From Ophiosphaerella korrae (lineage: Eukaryota > Ascomycota > Dothideomycetes > Pleosporales > Phaeosphaeriaceae), in assembly GCA_028456385.1 (NCBI GenBank), contig JALNQF010000003.1, forward strand, positions 186,001-250,000: a stretch of 64,000 bases of DNA. Direction: 5' to 3'. Of the stretch, positions 41,444 through 53,000 are shown piece after piece (position 1 is the first letter of the stretch; each line of letters begins with the position of its first letter). The notes under the pieces were generated by a model. It was not told where the DNA came from. It saw only the letters and a program-made list of their open reading frames with translations, and ran no database searches. Both the position numbers and the translations under genes were made by a program.

Positions 41444-43699
41444 ATGTTGTCAAAAAAATTAGATACACTTTCGCTCAACATGCCATCTGAATACCAAAAC
41501 AGTGGACTGGCGTACATTATCGGAATTATACTTGTATGGAACGTATTGAAGATCGCTTCCGTTTTCAACAAGCGTCCAGTAAATCTCTCCCTTGACAAGC
41601 ACACACATCTACCTTATTAACTTTGATAGATTAATATCAAGATTGTGGGCAAAACAACCCTTCTTGGTGACTGGTTAACCACCCCAGAGTTTGTTTTGCG
41701 GAGCGCAACACAAATCACTGAGACATCCAAAAAGGTACAGTTCAAATTTTGTTCAAACCTTGAGAAGGTGCTCAAAAGTCATATAGCTAGGCAATATTCC
41801 ATTCGCAATCCCAGCATTAGGAAACTATCAAATACTCCTGTCATCACGAGAACATATTCAGCAGTTAACACAATGTGCTAGCGATACAGCTTCATTTAGA
41901 GCTGCGATGGACGATGTATATGCTCCCTCCGGTTCCAATAAACGTTAAATAGAGCCTAACAACACAGTAGAGATTATTCTTCAAACATTTCATGTACGGC
42001 TTTGAGCAAAATGACGTTGATTCACATAATAGCATCCCGATCCGTGTGTTCAAGGTTTTAGCACGACAGAATCTGGTGGGTCTGAGCAGTATGATGAGGC
42101 AGAGGGTCCAAGAAGGGCTCGATATTGTGATGAAAGGTGGGAAGAAGATCCATGATCAAAGTGAGTGAGCATTGTTTACTAAAACCTACGAATTGACACT
42201 AAACAAAGATGAGGTACTCGTCAAGTATCTTTATACACGCTCGCTCGGACTTTGACGGCAAGACTTAACAACCAAGTACTCTTTGGGTCTGAACTCGGTA
42301 TATTCTACCACTTCTATCTTTCATTGATAGTTCAATTATTCTAATCGCTATATCAGCGGAAAGTGAAGATTTCCAGCAACAGACTATTCGATACGGCTGG
42401 GACAGCGGTGTCGCCATGGAAGTATGTCGCCATGTTCCTAAAATTATCCTTCCGTAAGAGCACTCCAGGTTCAATTCCAAGCATTAGATTTTAAGAGGAA
42501 CAGATATATAACGAAATTTTTTACTACCTGGAGCGGAGCTATGAACAAGATTGGAGCACATGTCGATGCCCTGGTAAGAAAGCGCCTAGAAGAACAACGG
42601 AATGGCTGTGAAAAGTTACATGTAAGTTTCCCATTTTCGCTTCAGAGGATGTAGTGAAAGTATGTACTAAATCGTCCAAGATGGACAGCACAGACTGGGT
42701 CATCTCAGCTTCACAAACTAACGAGCAGCGTACTTAAGAACGCCTTACGCAGCAAATGGTTGCCCTATTATATGCCTCGACCCATCAGATGCCAACGGTA
42801 AGTACATATACCTATTTCTACAATTGACGTCAGCTGAATGATTACAGGCTCTCACCTGGGCCATTGTGGATCTCTGTACACACCCAACATATGCCAAATT
42901 AATCCGGTCAGAAGTTGATACCGCTTTCTCGAATACCTCGGACAAAGACCCTTATCAGGCCCTTCCTCTCCTTGATGCATTTCTTCGTGAACCAGCAAGA
43001 CTGAATCCACTTGATAGTTGTATGTTCTCACTTTCACTCCACCTTTTACTTGAAGAGCTCGAAATACTACGAGCAAAAGCCATGCGCTAACACTCTGTCC
43101 CCAGTATCGCTGCAACGCAAAATCCTCTGCCCTTTAAAACTCCAATCCACAGTCGGCTCTCTCAGCCCAAACGAGCACATCATTATACCTGCAGGTAACC
43201 TCGTCGCAGTCCCTCAACGAGAAGTGATGCGCAACCCCGCTATCTATGAATCACCAGATATATTCAATCCATACCGTTTCATGCCTCACGGATCGCATTC
43301 AGATACTCATAATGAGGCGAAGACAAAATATACCGATGTGAATTGGGAGTTTCCCTTTTGGGGAAGTCCCAGGATGGCATGGTACGTTCGTCCTTTCATA
43401 ATTTGGCATTTGGGCCAACGGAGATTGAGATTTCATTGCATATTCCTAATTTGTCGCCCATCGTTTCCGCGCTTGATCTATTTTCCCGCAAGATTCGAGT
43501 TCGCGCGTTATACAGGCCAACGAAATGTAGCCCAGGGCGATGGTACGCCAGTTACGGCATCAAGCACATCCTCGTGCATCTGCTACGCCATTACGAGTTC
43601 GAGCTCGCGGAAAGAAAACTCAACGCACCGCTAGCTTTTATCTGGACTACGGCTATTATACCGAGACATGATATCGAAACTGTGTTGCGGCTAAGGTGA
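41444..43699 (+). pseudogene. Multi-intron cytochrome P450, possibly disrupted
   Basis: P450 pieces appear in order across many small exons. An N-terminal membrane segment (YIIGIILVWNVLKIA) ends at a donor near 41578. Then come LARQNLVGLSSMMRQRVQEG near 42060, TLTARLNNQVLFGSEL near 42250, SGAMNKIGAHVDALVRKRLEEQ near 42540, and ALTWAIVDLCTHPTYAKLI from 42848. ExxR reads FLREPARL, then SPNEHIIIPAGNLVAV and NPYRFMP. The haem loop is FWGSPRMA-CPGRW, whose Cys codon is split by an intron at 43382-43530, followed by YASYGIKHILVHLLRHYEFEL. A TAA inside the frame at about 42734 (NEQRT-stop-ERLTQQM) is the one clear break, unless splicing avoids it. The exon map is partial. Confidence 0.75.
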
Positions 43700-44183
43700 A
43701 AGGCTATTCGTGTACGTGAATGTAGTCCCTATTCGAGCCTCTTCAGAGAAATAGAGGAGAGTATTTTGTTCATTCCTTGCCCTAGTTTTAGATAACCACA
43801 CAAGCAAAGATGAAATAGTATATATTGAAGAGGGAATCGGGGATTGTGCTGAGTCATCTATTTGGGGAAGGATAAGCTACTTATAGACGTGGCTCTACAA
43901 GCTGTTAAACTACTGTCAGATTTGATAGTCACTGATAATTGATGCCACCGAAAATACCATATTGATTCTGTCTTCTGCCTATCTTGGGGCTGCCATAGAT
44001 ATCCCTTCTCGAAGCTCTTTGTTCTGTAATTTAGCTGCTCTCCTTTCTCAGGGTTGCGCCGCTATTGAGCTAGCTTGGTGCCAATTAATAGATTCAGGGT
44101 TGACCTGGATTCCGTCAATTGACTTACTTAGCTTGTAATACCTTTATCCTGAAGAAGGGTCTAGAGTTATACTAGCCAACGCC
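43700..44183. other. Intergenic, no gene supported
   Basis: This is the convergent 3' space between the P450 and the F-box-like gene. Nothing was recognised. Confidence 0.5.
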
Positions 44184-45218
44184 CTAGTCGAAATATCCAA
44201 GAAAGGAATACGGGGAAGGATCTTCTGCTAGAATTATATCTGTCTGTGCTTGTCTCTTCAGCGAAAATCGCATCTTAAAAACGGGACCAAGCGGTGCATA
44301 GCCGGGAGGGGGTGTCGAAAGCCTCGCCTCTTCCACCTCTTTAGATTCTACAATCTCCCATCCTTGCTTTTGGATCAGGTTGCTCTTTTCAATAGACGCA
44401 TGTCGAAGGGTTTCGCCTATCCATAGGACCTCTACATGGTTACGATTCTCTCTCGTGCTCGTACAATTTATGCGAACCTTCTCTATTAAGTTTGGTAGGT
44501 CCATAGTAAAAAATTGGTTGTAGGCACTCTGGCGGTTCTCTAGAAGCTCGACGCCAGGAAGGTAATCAGGGTCTAGAAACAGATGCAACTTGAGGGTTGA
44601 TCTGGCATCCCGACGACTGAGGATTGCAAAAATCTTTTCAACCATCGGGCTGATGTTCTCAATCTCGCCTTCTTTGGATAGCCCTGGTGAGCGATACAAG
44701 TGAGGGTTACGCGCATAAAGCTCCTCTCTGAGGCCGGGGATTTTGATACACGTTCCGTCACGCCGCTGCCATGCTCTGTCCGGCCGCCGCGCTGTTGCGT
44801 TAAGTCTGGTAAGGTAACCTCGATTCTGAGCCCCAATGGACTCGAGCCAGAAGGCTATAGGGTCCCAGTTGTGATCGCCAAGAAAGGAAAATATGTTGTT
44901 GGCGTAGAAGGTCATAGCAGCTTCCTGTGCTACGGCGATGTTTTTACAGCGAAGAAGATTTATCGCTAAGTGTCGAATACTTGAGGTTTTAGCTTTGGTC
45001 TCTACCATGCGTTGGTATGTTGACGAGGTCTTTCCACCAATGTCTTCGCCTTGGTCATAAATTTTGACATACACCCAGCTACCAGACCATACTACGATGC
45101 ATGTAGACACAACCAAAGCGAGGCCGTAAATTTTGTCACGAATCTCTCGCGAGAGGCTGAGAAAGGTGGTTGGGAGATTGAATAATTGCTCTTTCTTGGG
45201 CTGTCGCATCTTGTTCAT
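44184..45218 (-). CDS. F-box-like / 2EXR-type hypothetical protein
   Basis: This is a single-exon 344-aa protein. Near the N-terminus it reads LPTTFLSLSREIRDKIYGLAL, the SLxxExRxxIYxLxL motif of fungal F-box-like (DUF7730-type) proteins. The mid part AAMTFYANNIFSFLGDHNWDPIAFWLESIG is also typical (YxxNxFxF). No enzyme motif is seen. A substrate-receptor role is possible but unproven. It lies directly beside the transposon-rich zone and diverges from it at 45219. The family is large and often subtelomeric or accessory in Pezizomycotina. Confidence 0.7.
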   Translation of the reverse strand: MNKMRQPKKEQLFNLPTTFLSLSREIRDKIYGLALVVSTCIVVWSGSWVYVKIYDQGEDIGGKTSSTYQRMVETKAKTSSIRHLAINLLRCKNIAVAQEAAMTFYANNIFSFLGDHNWDPIAFWLESIGAQNRGYLTRLNATARRPDRAWQRRDGTCIKIPGLREELYARNPHLYRSPGLSKEGEIENISPMVEKIFAILSRRDARSTLKLHLFLDPDYLPGVELLENRQSAYNQFFTMDLPNLIEKVRINCTSTRENRNHVEVLWIGETLRHASIEKSNLIQKQGWEIVESKEVEEARLSTPPPGYAPLGPVFKMRFSLKRQAQTDIILAEDPSPYSFLGYFD

Positions 45219-45302
45219 TAGGTGGTGAGGGCGTGCTAGGTGGCGAGGCGTTTTAAGTTATCAGGCGTGGGCACTCCCGACAGTGCATGCAGAATCTCGG
45301 TT

Positions 45303-46755
45303 ACCGTGCCCGTCGGTAATATGAACACCCCACCATCTGAACACCAAAAGTACGCAACTTCAACACCTCATAACTCCACCAATATAGATCTAATTCAAGC
45401 AGCAATTGAAGATATTGAATTGCGTAAGCTAGGAGAAGATTTTTTATATAAGAAAATTGATAAGATATATAGTGTAAACTAAGTTACACTGTCTTAAAAG
45501 TATAAAGGCTTCATTGCCTTAAATATAGCTACTAGAATTAATAGGATAAAACTTAACTTAAAATAGGAGCTAGAGCTTATTTGATATATTAAAGATCTTA
45601 CAAAAAAAGGCCTACTACTTATAAGAAAGATAGTATAAAATTTCACTTTAAGTATAGCTAAAGAGGCTATAAGAGAAGGCTAAGTAATACGCTTTTTAAA
45701 TAGAAATAAAGACTATCTTATCTCTTAGTAGACGTTAGGTATAGACTATACACGCTGTAGTAGAGTGCCTTGCGGCTCTAGCGGCCTAGTGATAAAACTG
45801 TAGTTAAAAGGGTTGTATTGCATACAAGAGTAGATACAATAAAGTAATAGTTAATGGGGTTGTAGGTTGATAGGTTTTCTGCTCTCTTTAGAGCTCCTTA
45901 TATCCCTATTTCCTAGCCCGAGTGTCTCTCGGTTGCTCTTCGAATATTCCTTTTCCTCTAGCTCCTTCAACTCACTCCACTACAATAGTTATAATTAATT
46001 TCTAGTTACTTAGAAAGATAGTAAAAGTACTGTAGTGGAGTAAGTTGAAGGAGCTGAAAGGAGGTAACCGAGGAGCAACTGAGAGACGCTCGGGCTCAGA
46101 AAATAGGGATATAAGGAGCTCTAAAGGGAGAGGAAAAGACAACAACCTATATCCTATCTACTCTTGTATACAACAATACCACACATACTTTGCATTTGAG
46201 GCATTGGGCCGATGGACTCTCAGAAGACTCCACGACAGTACGTATACGAGAGACTATTAAAGAGAGAGAAAAGGCAGAAGAGAAACTCTAGAAAGCTAAG
46301 ATAAAGAAGCTGAGAGAAGCTACTTAGCCCCTTAGAAAGAAAGAGGCTAAAGAGAGTATATATATAGAGAGAGAAAGAGAAGGCTACTAAGGCTATTAAA
46401 CGTACGCGTTAGAAAGAAGAGAGAGACCCTACTAAAGCTCTCTAATTATCCAGAAGAGGAAGAAGAAGACTTTAGCCTTAGCCTTAGCAAGTAACAAGCG
46501 TTAGAAATAAGTACGCGGTGCTAGGCAAGATTAAGATACTAACAAAGTTCAAGATACTGTACTGCTAAAGGTTATATTACATAGCTGCAACGTTAAGGTT
46601 CTAAAGAAATATAGATAGTACAAATTAATCGCAAGCTTCTATTTACTACTCTACTAAAAGATCTTATAATAATAGCTATTGCTAGTGGCTCAATATCCTC
46701 ATGTTTGCTTACGCTGAAATTGTGTTGGGGTGTTCATCTTACCGACGGGCACGTA
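45303..46755 (+). mobile_element. Pogo/Fot1-like DNA transposon, defective, with terminal inverted repeats
   Basis: Both ends carry inverted repeats of about 27 bp: CGTGCCCGTCGGTAA at 45305 and its reverse complement ending at 46753, with one mismatch over 27 bp and TA next to the ends. Inside the left end a transposase N-terminus is readable: DLIQAAIEDIELRKLGEDFLYKKI, the Psq/HTH region of fungal pogo-type transposases, followed by stop-ridden text (ELTKKGL-like, RFLNRNKDYL). The catalytic DDE core is missing. Near 46230-46450 Glu/Lys/Arg-rich tail coding remains. C-to-T / G-to-A decay is evident. It is non-autonomous. Confidence 0.85.
45811..46180. mobile_element. Nested foldback (MITE-like) element
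   Basis: Two arms of roughly 165-175 bp are inverted copies around a spacer of about 45 bp. For example, GAGCTCCTTATATCCCTATTT at about 45891 mirrors AAATAGGGATATAAGGAGCTC at about 46102, and AGCTCCTTCAACTCACTCCA at about 45960 mirrors 46033-46053. The outer tips read GGTTGTATTG and CAACAATACC. It sits inside the pogo-like element, so it inserted later or replaced the missing core. Confidence 0.85.
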
Positions 46756-46960
46756 GTTAACTGCGAAAGTGGTTTTTTTAGCACGGACGCGAGACAACGC
46801 GTCGCGCAGTGCCTACCTTTGACTCTTGTGCACTCAACTCAGCTCTTTTCCTACAGTAAAGCTTGACAACTGATACTTCTGAATCTTCTGGTCAATATTG
46901 GCTGACTAGAAAATGCCAAGACTAAGATTTCAACTTACTACGCCGCTGCGCGAGCTTGTC

Positions 46961-47133
46961 CCAGATAATCAGCCTGTGAGGCCGGGTTCTATACCATCAG
47001 ACCAGACGTGACCAAAAGAGGAACAGTATGCCGAATAGGCATACTAGGCATAGAATAGTATATATACTGAATGCCTATCGGTGGCCCAACGGGCCACCTG
47101 TGGGAAATACCCGTGACAGCCAGATAATCAGCC
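46961..47133. mobile_element. Small dispersed element, copy 2, with 14-bp flanking direct repeat
   Basis: The element at 46975-47118 starts TGTGAGGCCGGG and ends CCCGTGACA. It is flanked by CCAGATAATCAGCC at 46961-46974 and again at 47120-47133, an exact 14-bp duplication. It shares the CAGTATGCC hairpin with copy 1. A duplication of 14 bp is longer than the usual 4-6 bp for LTR elements and would fit target-primed (LINE/SINE-type) insertion. GGTTCTATACC near its left end resembles a pol III B box at 10 of 11 consensus positions. Confidence 0.8.
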
Positions 47134-47714
47134 TTCACGGCTTAAGACGCTACAACATAGCACAGTTCTTACTATATAGTATTTCTATTAAATTAAATAG
47201 CTTCCTTGTAGCGTTGGAGCTATTTAAGAAATATTTAGGATAGCTATAATAACTTAGCGTCGTACTCTAAGTAGTAGAAGATGCCGATATCTCTAGAAGT
47301 CAACGTGGTTTGCAAGCGAGCCGCGCACCCATCTTATCTTATTGTATAATAGCTCTACACTATACGCGCCAGTTGTTTTGAACGACGTAGATATTTAGCT
47401 TGCTATCTTATCTATTAAATCAAGTTAAATTACAAGTAACCGACAGGTAGCTAAAGTGTGACGGATAGCACGAGCTTAGGAATAAGTGGGAGATGGATCA
47501 TTGATTCTACTATCTACTGATTAGTAGAGCTCTTATACTAGAGCTTCGGCAGCCGAGCTCGCTGTACTAGGGCCTCTCAGAGCGCAAAGCTCAAGATAGA
47601 CTAGTATTGCGGGATACAGCCCTACTAATCCTGTAAAGGTCTACCGAAGTTACTAGGGATCCAAAGGACCCACAACGCGTCACGACAGTGCATGCCAATA
47701 GTTAGTTTTATGCA
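47134..47714. other. AT-rich accessory DNA, no gene supported
   Basis: Only stop-rich sequence lies here, between the small element and the decayed transposon-type ORF. Confidence 0.45.
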
Positions 47715-48949
47715 GTGCAACAGCCCTACGACCGATCTCCGGGCCTGTCCGCACAGGCCGCCACCGCAAGCCCATGTCCGTCGATAGACCCAGTTTCGTT
47801 CCCGCTCGACCGATCTCCGTGTTTAGACGCGTCTACCGCATCGCAGATCCCTGATGCCCAGGTAGCGGGAGACGCGTTGTCCTCCCGGAGCGAGCCGTTT
47901 GTGCTCCACTCGCCGTGCCCGGCCGTAGTCTACCAAGAACCAATTGCGGACAATCTTAGCAGGGACGCTTGTGGCGTAGGACATATGAGGCCGCATTCAG
48001 GAAAGCTAAATTTGCTAAATTTAGATAAGTGGAATAAGAGCGAGACATATGATAAGGAGCCGCTAACCTGCCTACACTACTCGATCGAATGGCAAGTCAC
48101 TCGAAACAACAAGCTTCCTCTCCAAAGATATAGAGCTGACCTCGTGTTAGTGCCCAGGTTCTACTGGTCTCTGTTTCTACGCGACAAGCTTAAGAAATTG
48201 CTGCGGAAGAGGCTGCCGCCGAGCAAGCGTGTTGCCTGCGAAGACACTAACGTTGTCATGTCAGCGACCGAACGCTCAAAACGCGACTTGACGAAGCGTT
48301 TTGATGAAACGGACATTAACTAGTTCTTGTTAGAGAGACAGCGGAGCGAGTTGTTTCGTGCAGGTAGGAAGCTGAGAAGGACGTGTCGTTCAACTATGTA
48401 GAGATAGGACAGCCGGTGGCATCAAAGAGAGCCGGGAAGCGAGGATACCCTTCCGCCACGCAGTAAATGCTTGCCGAAAGAGACTCGCAGCTCGATGCCT
48501 AGGAAGGAACGCCCAGTCAGTCGTCCATCTGGCAGGATGTATATAATCTAATGCAATGCCCAGGCCTGCCTTGCAACCTCGGGCCTCATTGCTAGCAAGA
48601 TCCGCACGGAAAGAAGCATTACAAGCTAAGAACGCATCAACTGAAGGCCTTGATCAAGCATGTGGCGCAGGGGGGCCAGTTGCAATCGCATGATGATGTA
48701 CCGGGAGATGTCCGTCAGCAACTATATGCAGAAGAGCAACAGCAGCTAGAAATACATCGAAGAGCCAGCCACAACGCCTCAGCAGGGCATGCTCTGGTTG
48801 ACATAACGAACGCGCTTCCCGGGCCGTCTCACTTGAGATCAGGTTCAGCCGAAGTGCAATCCAAGCCTCGTCTTGATGTGCCCGGTTTTCTAGACGCCGC
48901 GGTAGAGGAGTGCAGCAATTGGTACTGTACTAGGACTAAAGTTTAGCAC
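47715..48949 (+). pseudogene. Decayed repeat-family ORF of transposon type
   Basis: A 202-codon frame (HYSIEWQVTRNNK, RYRADLVLVPRFYW, then RKRLPPSKRVACEDTNVVM and RSKRDLTKRFDETDIN) is followed, beyond several TAG/TAA codons, by related text: IWQDVYNLMQCPGLPC, LGPHC, GKKHYKLRTHQLKALIKHV and DVPGDVRQQLYAEEQQQLE to 48949. This order is familiar from high-copy uncharacterised ORFs in Dothideomycete genomes that travel with transposons. The stops fit CAG/CAA/TGG changes by RIP. The function is unknown, and the link to a particular element is not shown here. Confidence 0.6.
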
Positions 48950-49644
48950 GCCAAGCTTAACTCACCGTGCACCTCCAAACTGCGCCACCACTTCAACCCA
49001 CCACAACTATGGCTACACCGCGCCGATTTGGACGAGAGATAGATGGAAATGCTCGCAGAAAGCCAAATTTGAGTCTGGAAGAGCGCAATAGGATTATTAG
49101 GATAGTGTTAGCTAGTGCAGGGCACTCTGAAGTTGCACGCTAGTTTGACCGTACACTATTAGCTATTAGCTAGATTATAAAAAAATACCGCGAAATAGGT
49201 AACGTTAAAGATAAACCTCGTAGTAGCTGTCTACCTATACTATTACTACGCTAGAAGAAGCTTATCTATCGTAAGGCTCGTGCCTAGCTAAAGATTAAGT
49301 ACTTAGAGCTTACTAAAGCTGCTGTAGTTATAGTAGCAGATAGGACTCCTTTAAAGCTACCTAGCTATAAGATATTATATCGCTTTATTAGAAGACTTAG
49401 CCTTATTAAAAATCTATACAAAAAGCGACTAAAACTTACGCCTATCTATACTTAGAAACGCTAGTAGTTCTATTAATAGTATTGCTACTTTTAGTAGTAC
49501 TTGCGTATACTTAAATTCTTAGATAAGTACTTTCTTTAGAAAAGCTCTAGCTATAACTATAAGTAGTGCTTTTAGTTCTTGTAAGAGAAATAGAAGTTAG
49601 AGATAATAACTAAAGTTAACGTCTATTAGCGCCCTACTATTACG
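48950..49644 (+). mobile_element. Tc1/mariner transposase 5' half, RIP-mutated and truncated
   Basis: From the ATG at about 49009 the text reads MATPRRFGREIDGNARRK, then LSLEERNRIIRIVLASAGHSEVAR, followed by stop-ridden helix-turn-helix coding (IKKYREIGNVKDKPRSS, RTPLKLPSYKILYRFIRRL). The frame is cut at 49644, where the LTR of the first gypsy element begins. The first about 130 bp are much less AT-rich than the rest. Confidence 0.75.
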
Positions 49645-50085
49645 TGTTACAGTTATAACAAGAGAAAACTAATTCGAACCAATTAGCCCTACTATAGATA
49701 ATAACAATATATATAACCTATAAGATAACAAACTAGATTAGAAAGCTAACTACAATATAGATACGTAATAAATTCGCGATTCGCGATCTTAGTAAATACA
49801 AAGTACAAAGCTAAGTACGTAATAAATTTATAATTTGTAATCTTAGCAAATACAAAGCATAAAGCTAGCTAAGAACCCTAGGTATATAGTTAGTAGTAAT
49901 ATATATTATTAGGATGCTATTAGTAATTTAATCTTTAACTACAAGTAATAATACTAAGATAGTTGTAAAATATCTTCTATTATTTATAGCCTATTATAGA
50001 TTACTACTTAAGCTTTTATTATTACCTTTTAATCTACTAATAACTCTTAGGTATTAGGAAGTTAACCCTAGTAACACCTATTACA
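49645..50085 (+). repeat. 5' LTR of gypsy element 1
   Basis: These 441 bp start TGTTACAGTTATAACAAG and end CACCTATTACA. They match 56232-56672 along their whole length, mostly with transition differences. A putative primer-binding region CCTTACTAATTTAGTTATTA follows directly. Confidence 0.92.
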
Positions 50086-53000
50086 CCTTACTAATTTAGT
50101 TATTAAGAGGAGTAAAGCGTAAGTAGCGTATAGTCTAGCTAATATAATAGTAGAAAGTTTAACTAAGAGAATAGCTAAGGCACTTATAAGTAGCTATAAG
50201 TTAGATAATATAGTATAGAAAGATATTAAAAACTATATAAATAACTTAATTTCTAAAAAAGAAGATATAAAAATAATAATTAACGCTTTAGAAACCTAGA
50301 ATAAAGAACTTTAAGAGTACGCAAAATAGAATAAGGCCTAGATTAAAGCTATTATTAAAGGATAAAACTAAATAGAATTAATTATATAACGCCTAGAGAT
50401 AAGTATAACAAAGAAACTACTAAAGATACCTATACTTAAGAAATTTAATAAGATAAGAGAGAAACTAAGACCCTTTATAGCTTTAGTACAACTCTAGATA
50501 GACGTATAAGTACTATACTTTAATATAGAAGAAAAGAAGGTAATATATATTAGACTACACCTTAAAGAAGATATAATAAGATAGTATAAGCTTTACTAGA
50601 TAGATTACATAATATACTCTCTAATAACCTAGAAAGATAAAACTAGAGCTATTTTTAGAAGTTATAAATACTTTACTAAACAAATAAGAGTAGTATTTAG
50701 GGATATAGATATTACCTAATAAGCTAAAGAAAAACTCGAGAGGCTTACGTAAAGTAAGAGTATTCCTAAATATATATTATAATTTAAATAACTAGTATAG
50801 AATATAGAATAGAATAAAGTATCCTTAATATTATAATTTAAACAAGGACTAAACGTAAAAATTAGATACAAGATAATCTATATAGAAAAACTACAAATAC
50901 TAGAAGCTCTAAAAAAATAGGTAATATAAATTAATAATAATCTTTAAGAATAGAAAAAGAATAAGTATAGAGGTTATACTTAGAACTATAACAAGAGAGA
51001 CTCTATAATCCTTAATACTAATAAAGATAAGAAAAAAAAGAAGAATAAAGACTTTACGTACTTTAACTATAGTAAGAAAGGCTACTACGTAAAAGACTAC
51101 TAATTATAAAAGAAAAAGGATATAGTATATTATAAATATAGAAAACTAAGACACTTTATAAAAGACTATAGAAGTAAAGACTATAAAAAAGAAAAGAAAG
51201 CCTAGTTAAAAATAACTAAAGGTAAAAAGGAAGTACTAAAAGCGTAAGCTAAACCTTAAGAGAAGGTAGCTAGAAGTAAAGAATTATAGTACGTAATACT
51301 CTATTAGACCTTTTATTATAAAGATAACTACTATATATATCTTTTTAGTAAATAGAGAGTAAGATAGTTCTTATAGAAAAATAGAGTAGTAGTAACAAAA
51401 GAAAGAATAAAAGTATAGCTAGAAGAAATAGTGTATATAATAGACCTACTAATAGAAGATTTAGAAGGGGAAGAGCCCTAGATTCTATTAATCTAGGCTA
51501 AAGAACTAGCACTAGATAAAGAGACTACTATAGCTCTCTCTAAAGGACTATAAAGAAGTAAGAGATAAGTTAGTATAAAAAGTATAAAGTATACCTAGCT
51601 AGATATATATAGCTATAATAGCTATATAATAATAGATATAGAGGAATAAAATAAAGAATAGAAGTTTATTTAGAAATACTTACTAGTTATAAGTATAGAG
51701 GAAGCGTACAAAGACTAGAAAGAACGTAATCCTAAAGAAATAAAGTTTATACTATTTTAAGAATAGATAAAGTAATATATAGTTATAGTAGGAAGGATAC
51801 TTATATAAAGAGAATAGTAGTACTTTATAAAAAAGACGTAATAAATTAATAAAGCCTATATACTAAGAGTACTAGTAGTATACTATATCCTAATAGTAGA
51901 AACGCCTAAGAAAGATAAATACTAAGAAGGGGATAACAAAATAATAAACCTAAAACATCTAGTATATTTTAAAGTATTATAGATATTATACCTAGATAAG
52001 AATTATACTATATATAGGAACCCTAAAGTAAATAATAATATATAGCCTATAAGAAGAAGAGGCTATAATTATATAAGAGTAATTCTAGTAAAAGATATCT
52101 AAGGATAGGAAATAATCCTAGAAGATAGATACGTAGTAGTAAGACCTAGACTAAAATTATCTAAGAAATACGTCTAAAGAGGACTATAGTACAAATATAT
52201 ATATAATAAATATCTAAAATACAAAAAATATAAACTTAAAGTAAGGCTATAGCCTTAAAAGAATAGATAATTTAATAAAGAACCTAAGTAAAAATAACTA
52301 AAAGGTATAAGAGGCCTATATATTATAAAGATAGAAACTTATTAAAGAAAGAAAGTATAATTAATAATTAATAGTAGAGCTATAAGAAACTTTATATTAA
52401 AAAAGTTTATAGAAACTAAAAGAATAGAGTATATAACAAAGAAATACCCTTAATAACTAAGTATAATTAAAGGAAAACTATTCTAGGAACCTATTAGGTT
52501 TAAAATAGTTCTCTCTATATTAAAACTAGAAGGAATAATAATTAAGAATATAGTTATAGATATAATAATAATTAATAATAAACAAGATATAATACTAGGA
52601 ATACTATAGTTATAGATAACTAACCTATATATTAACTAGAGAATAAGAAAGATTAACTACTACAAAATAGATATACTAAAAGCTAATATAAGTATATACA
52701 AAGGAAAATTCCTAGAAGAATATAAGAAATAAGAAAAATAGCTTATAGAACCTAAAGAATATCTTCTAGAATATTAGCTATAAGACTTAGTAATAGACCT
52801 AAAAGAAAATAAAGACGTAAGATAGAGCTTAGTTTATAGAAAAATAGAAGAAGAATCTAAGATTAAATAAGTATTTATTAAAAACGCAATTAGAAAAGGA
52901 TAGATACAAGAATCTAAATCCTTAATAGTATATAGACTTATCTTTATAGATAAGAAAAAGATAAGTAATAAAAGGCTCTATATAAACTTTAGAAAGACTA

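Noticed and set aside
42425..42485. tRNA-like B box GGTTCAATTCC
   Set aside because: It lies in P450 exon/intron sequence, with no A box or cloverleaf around it.
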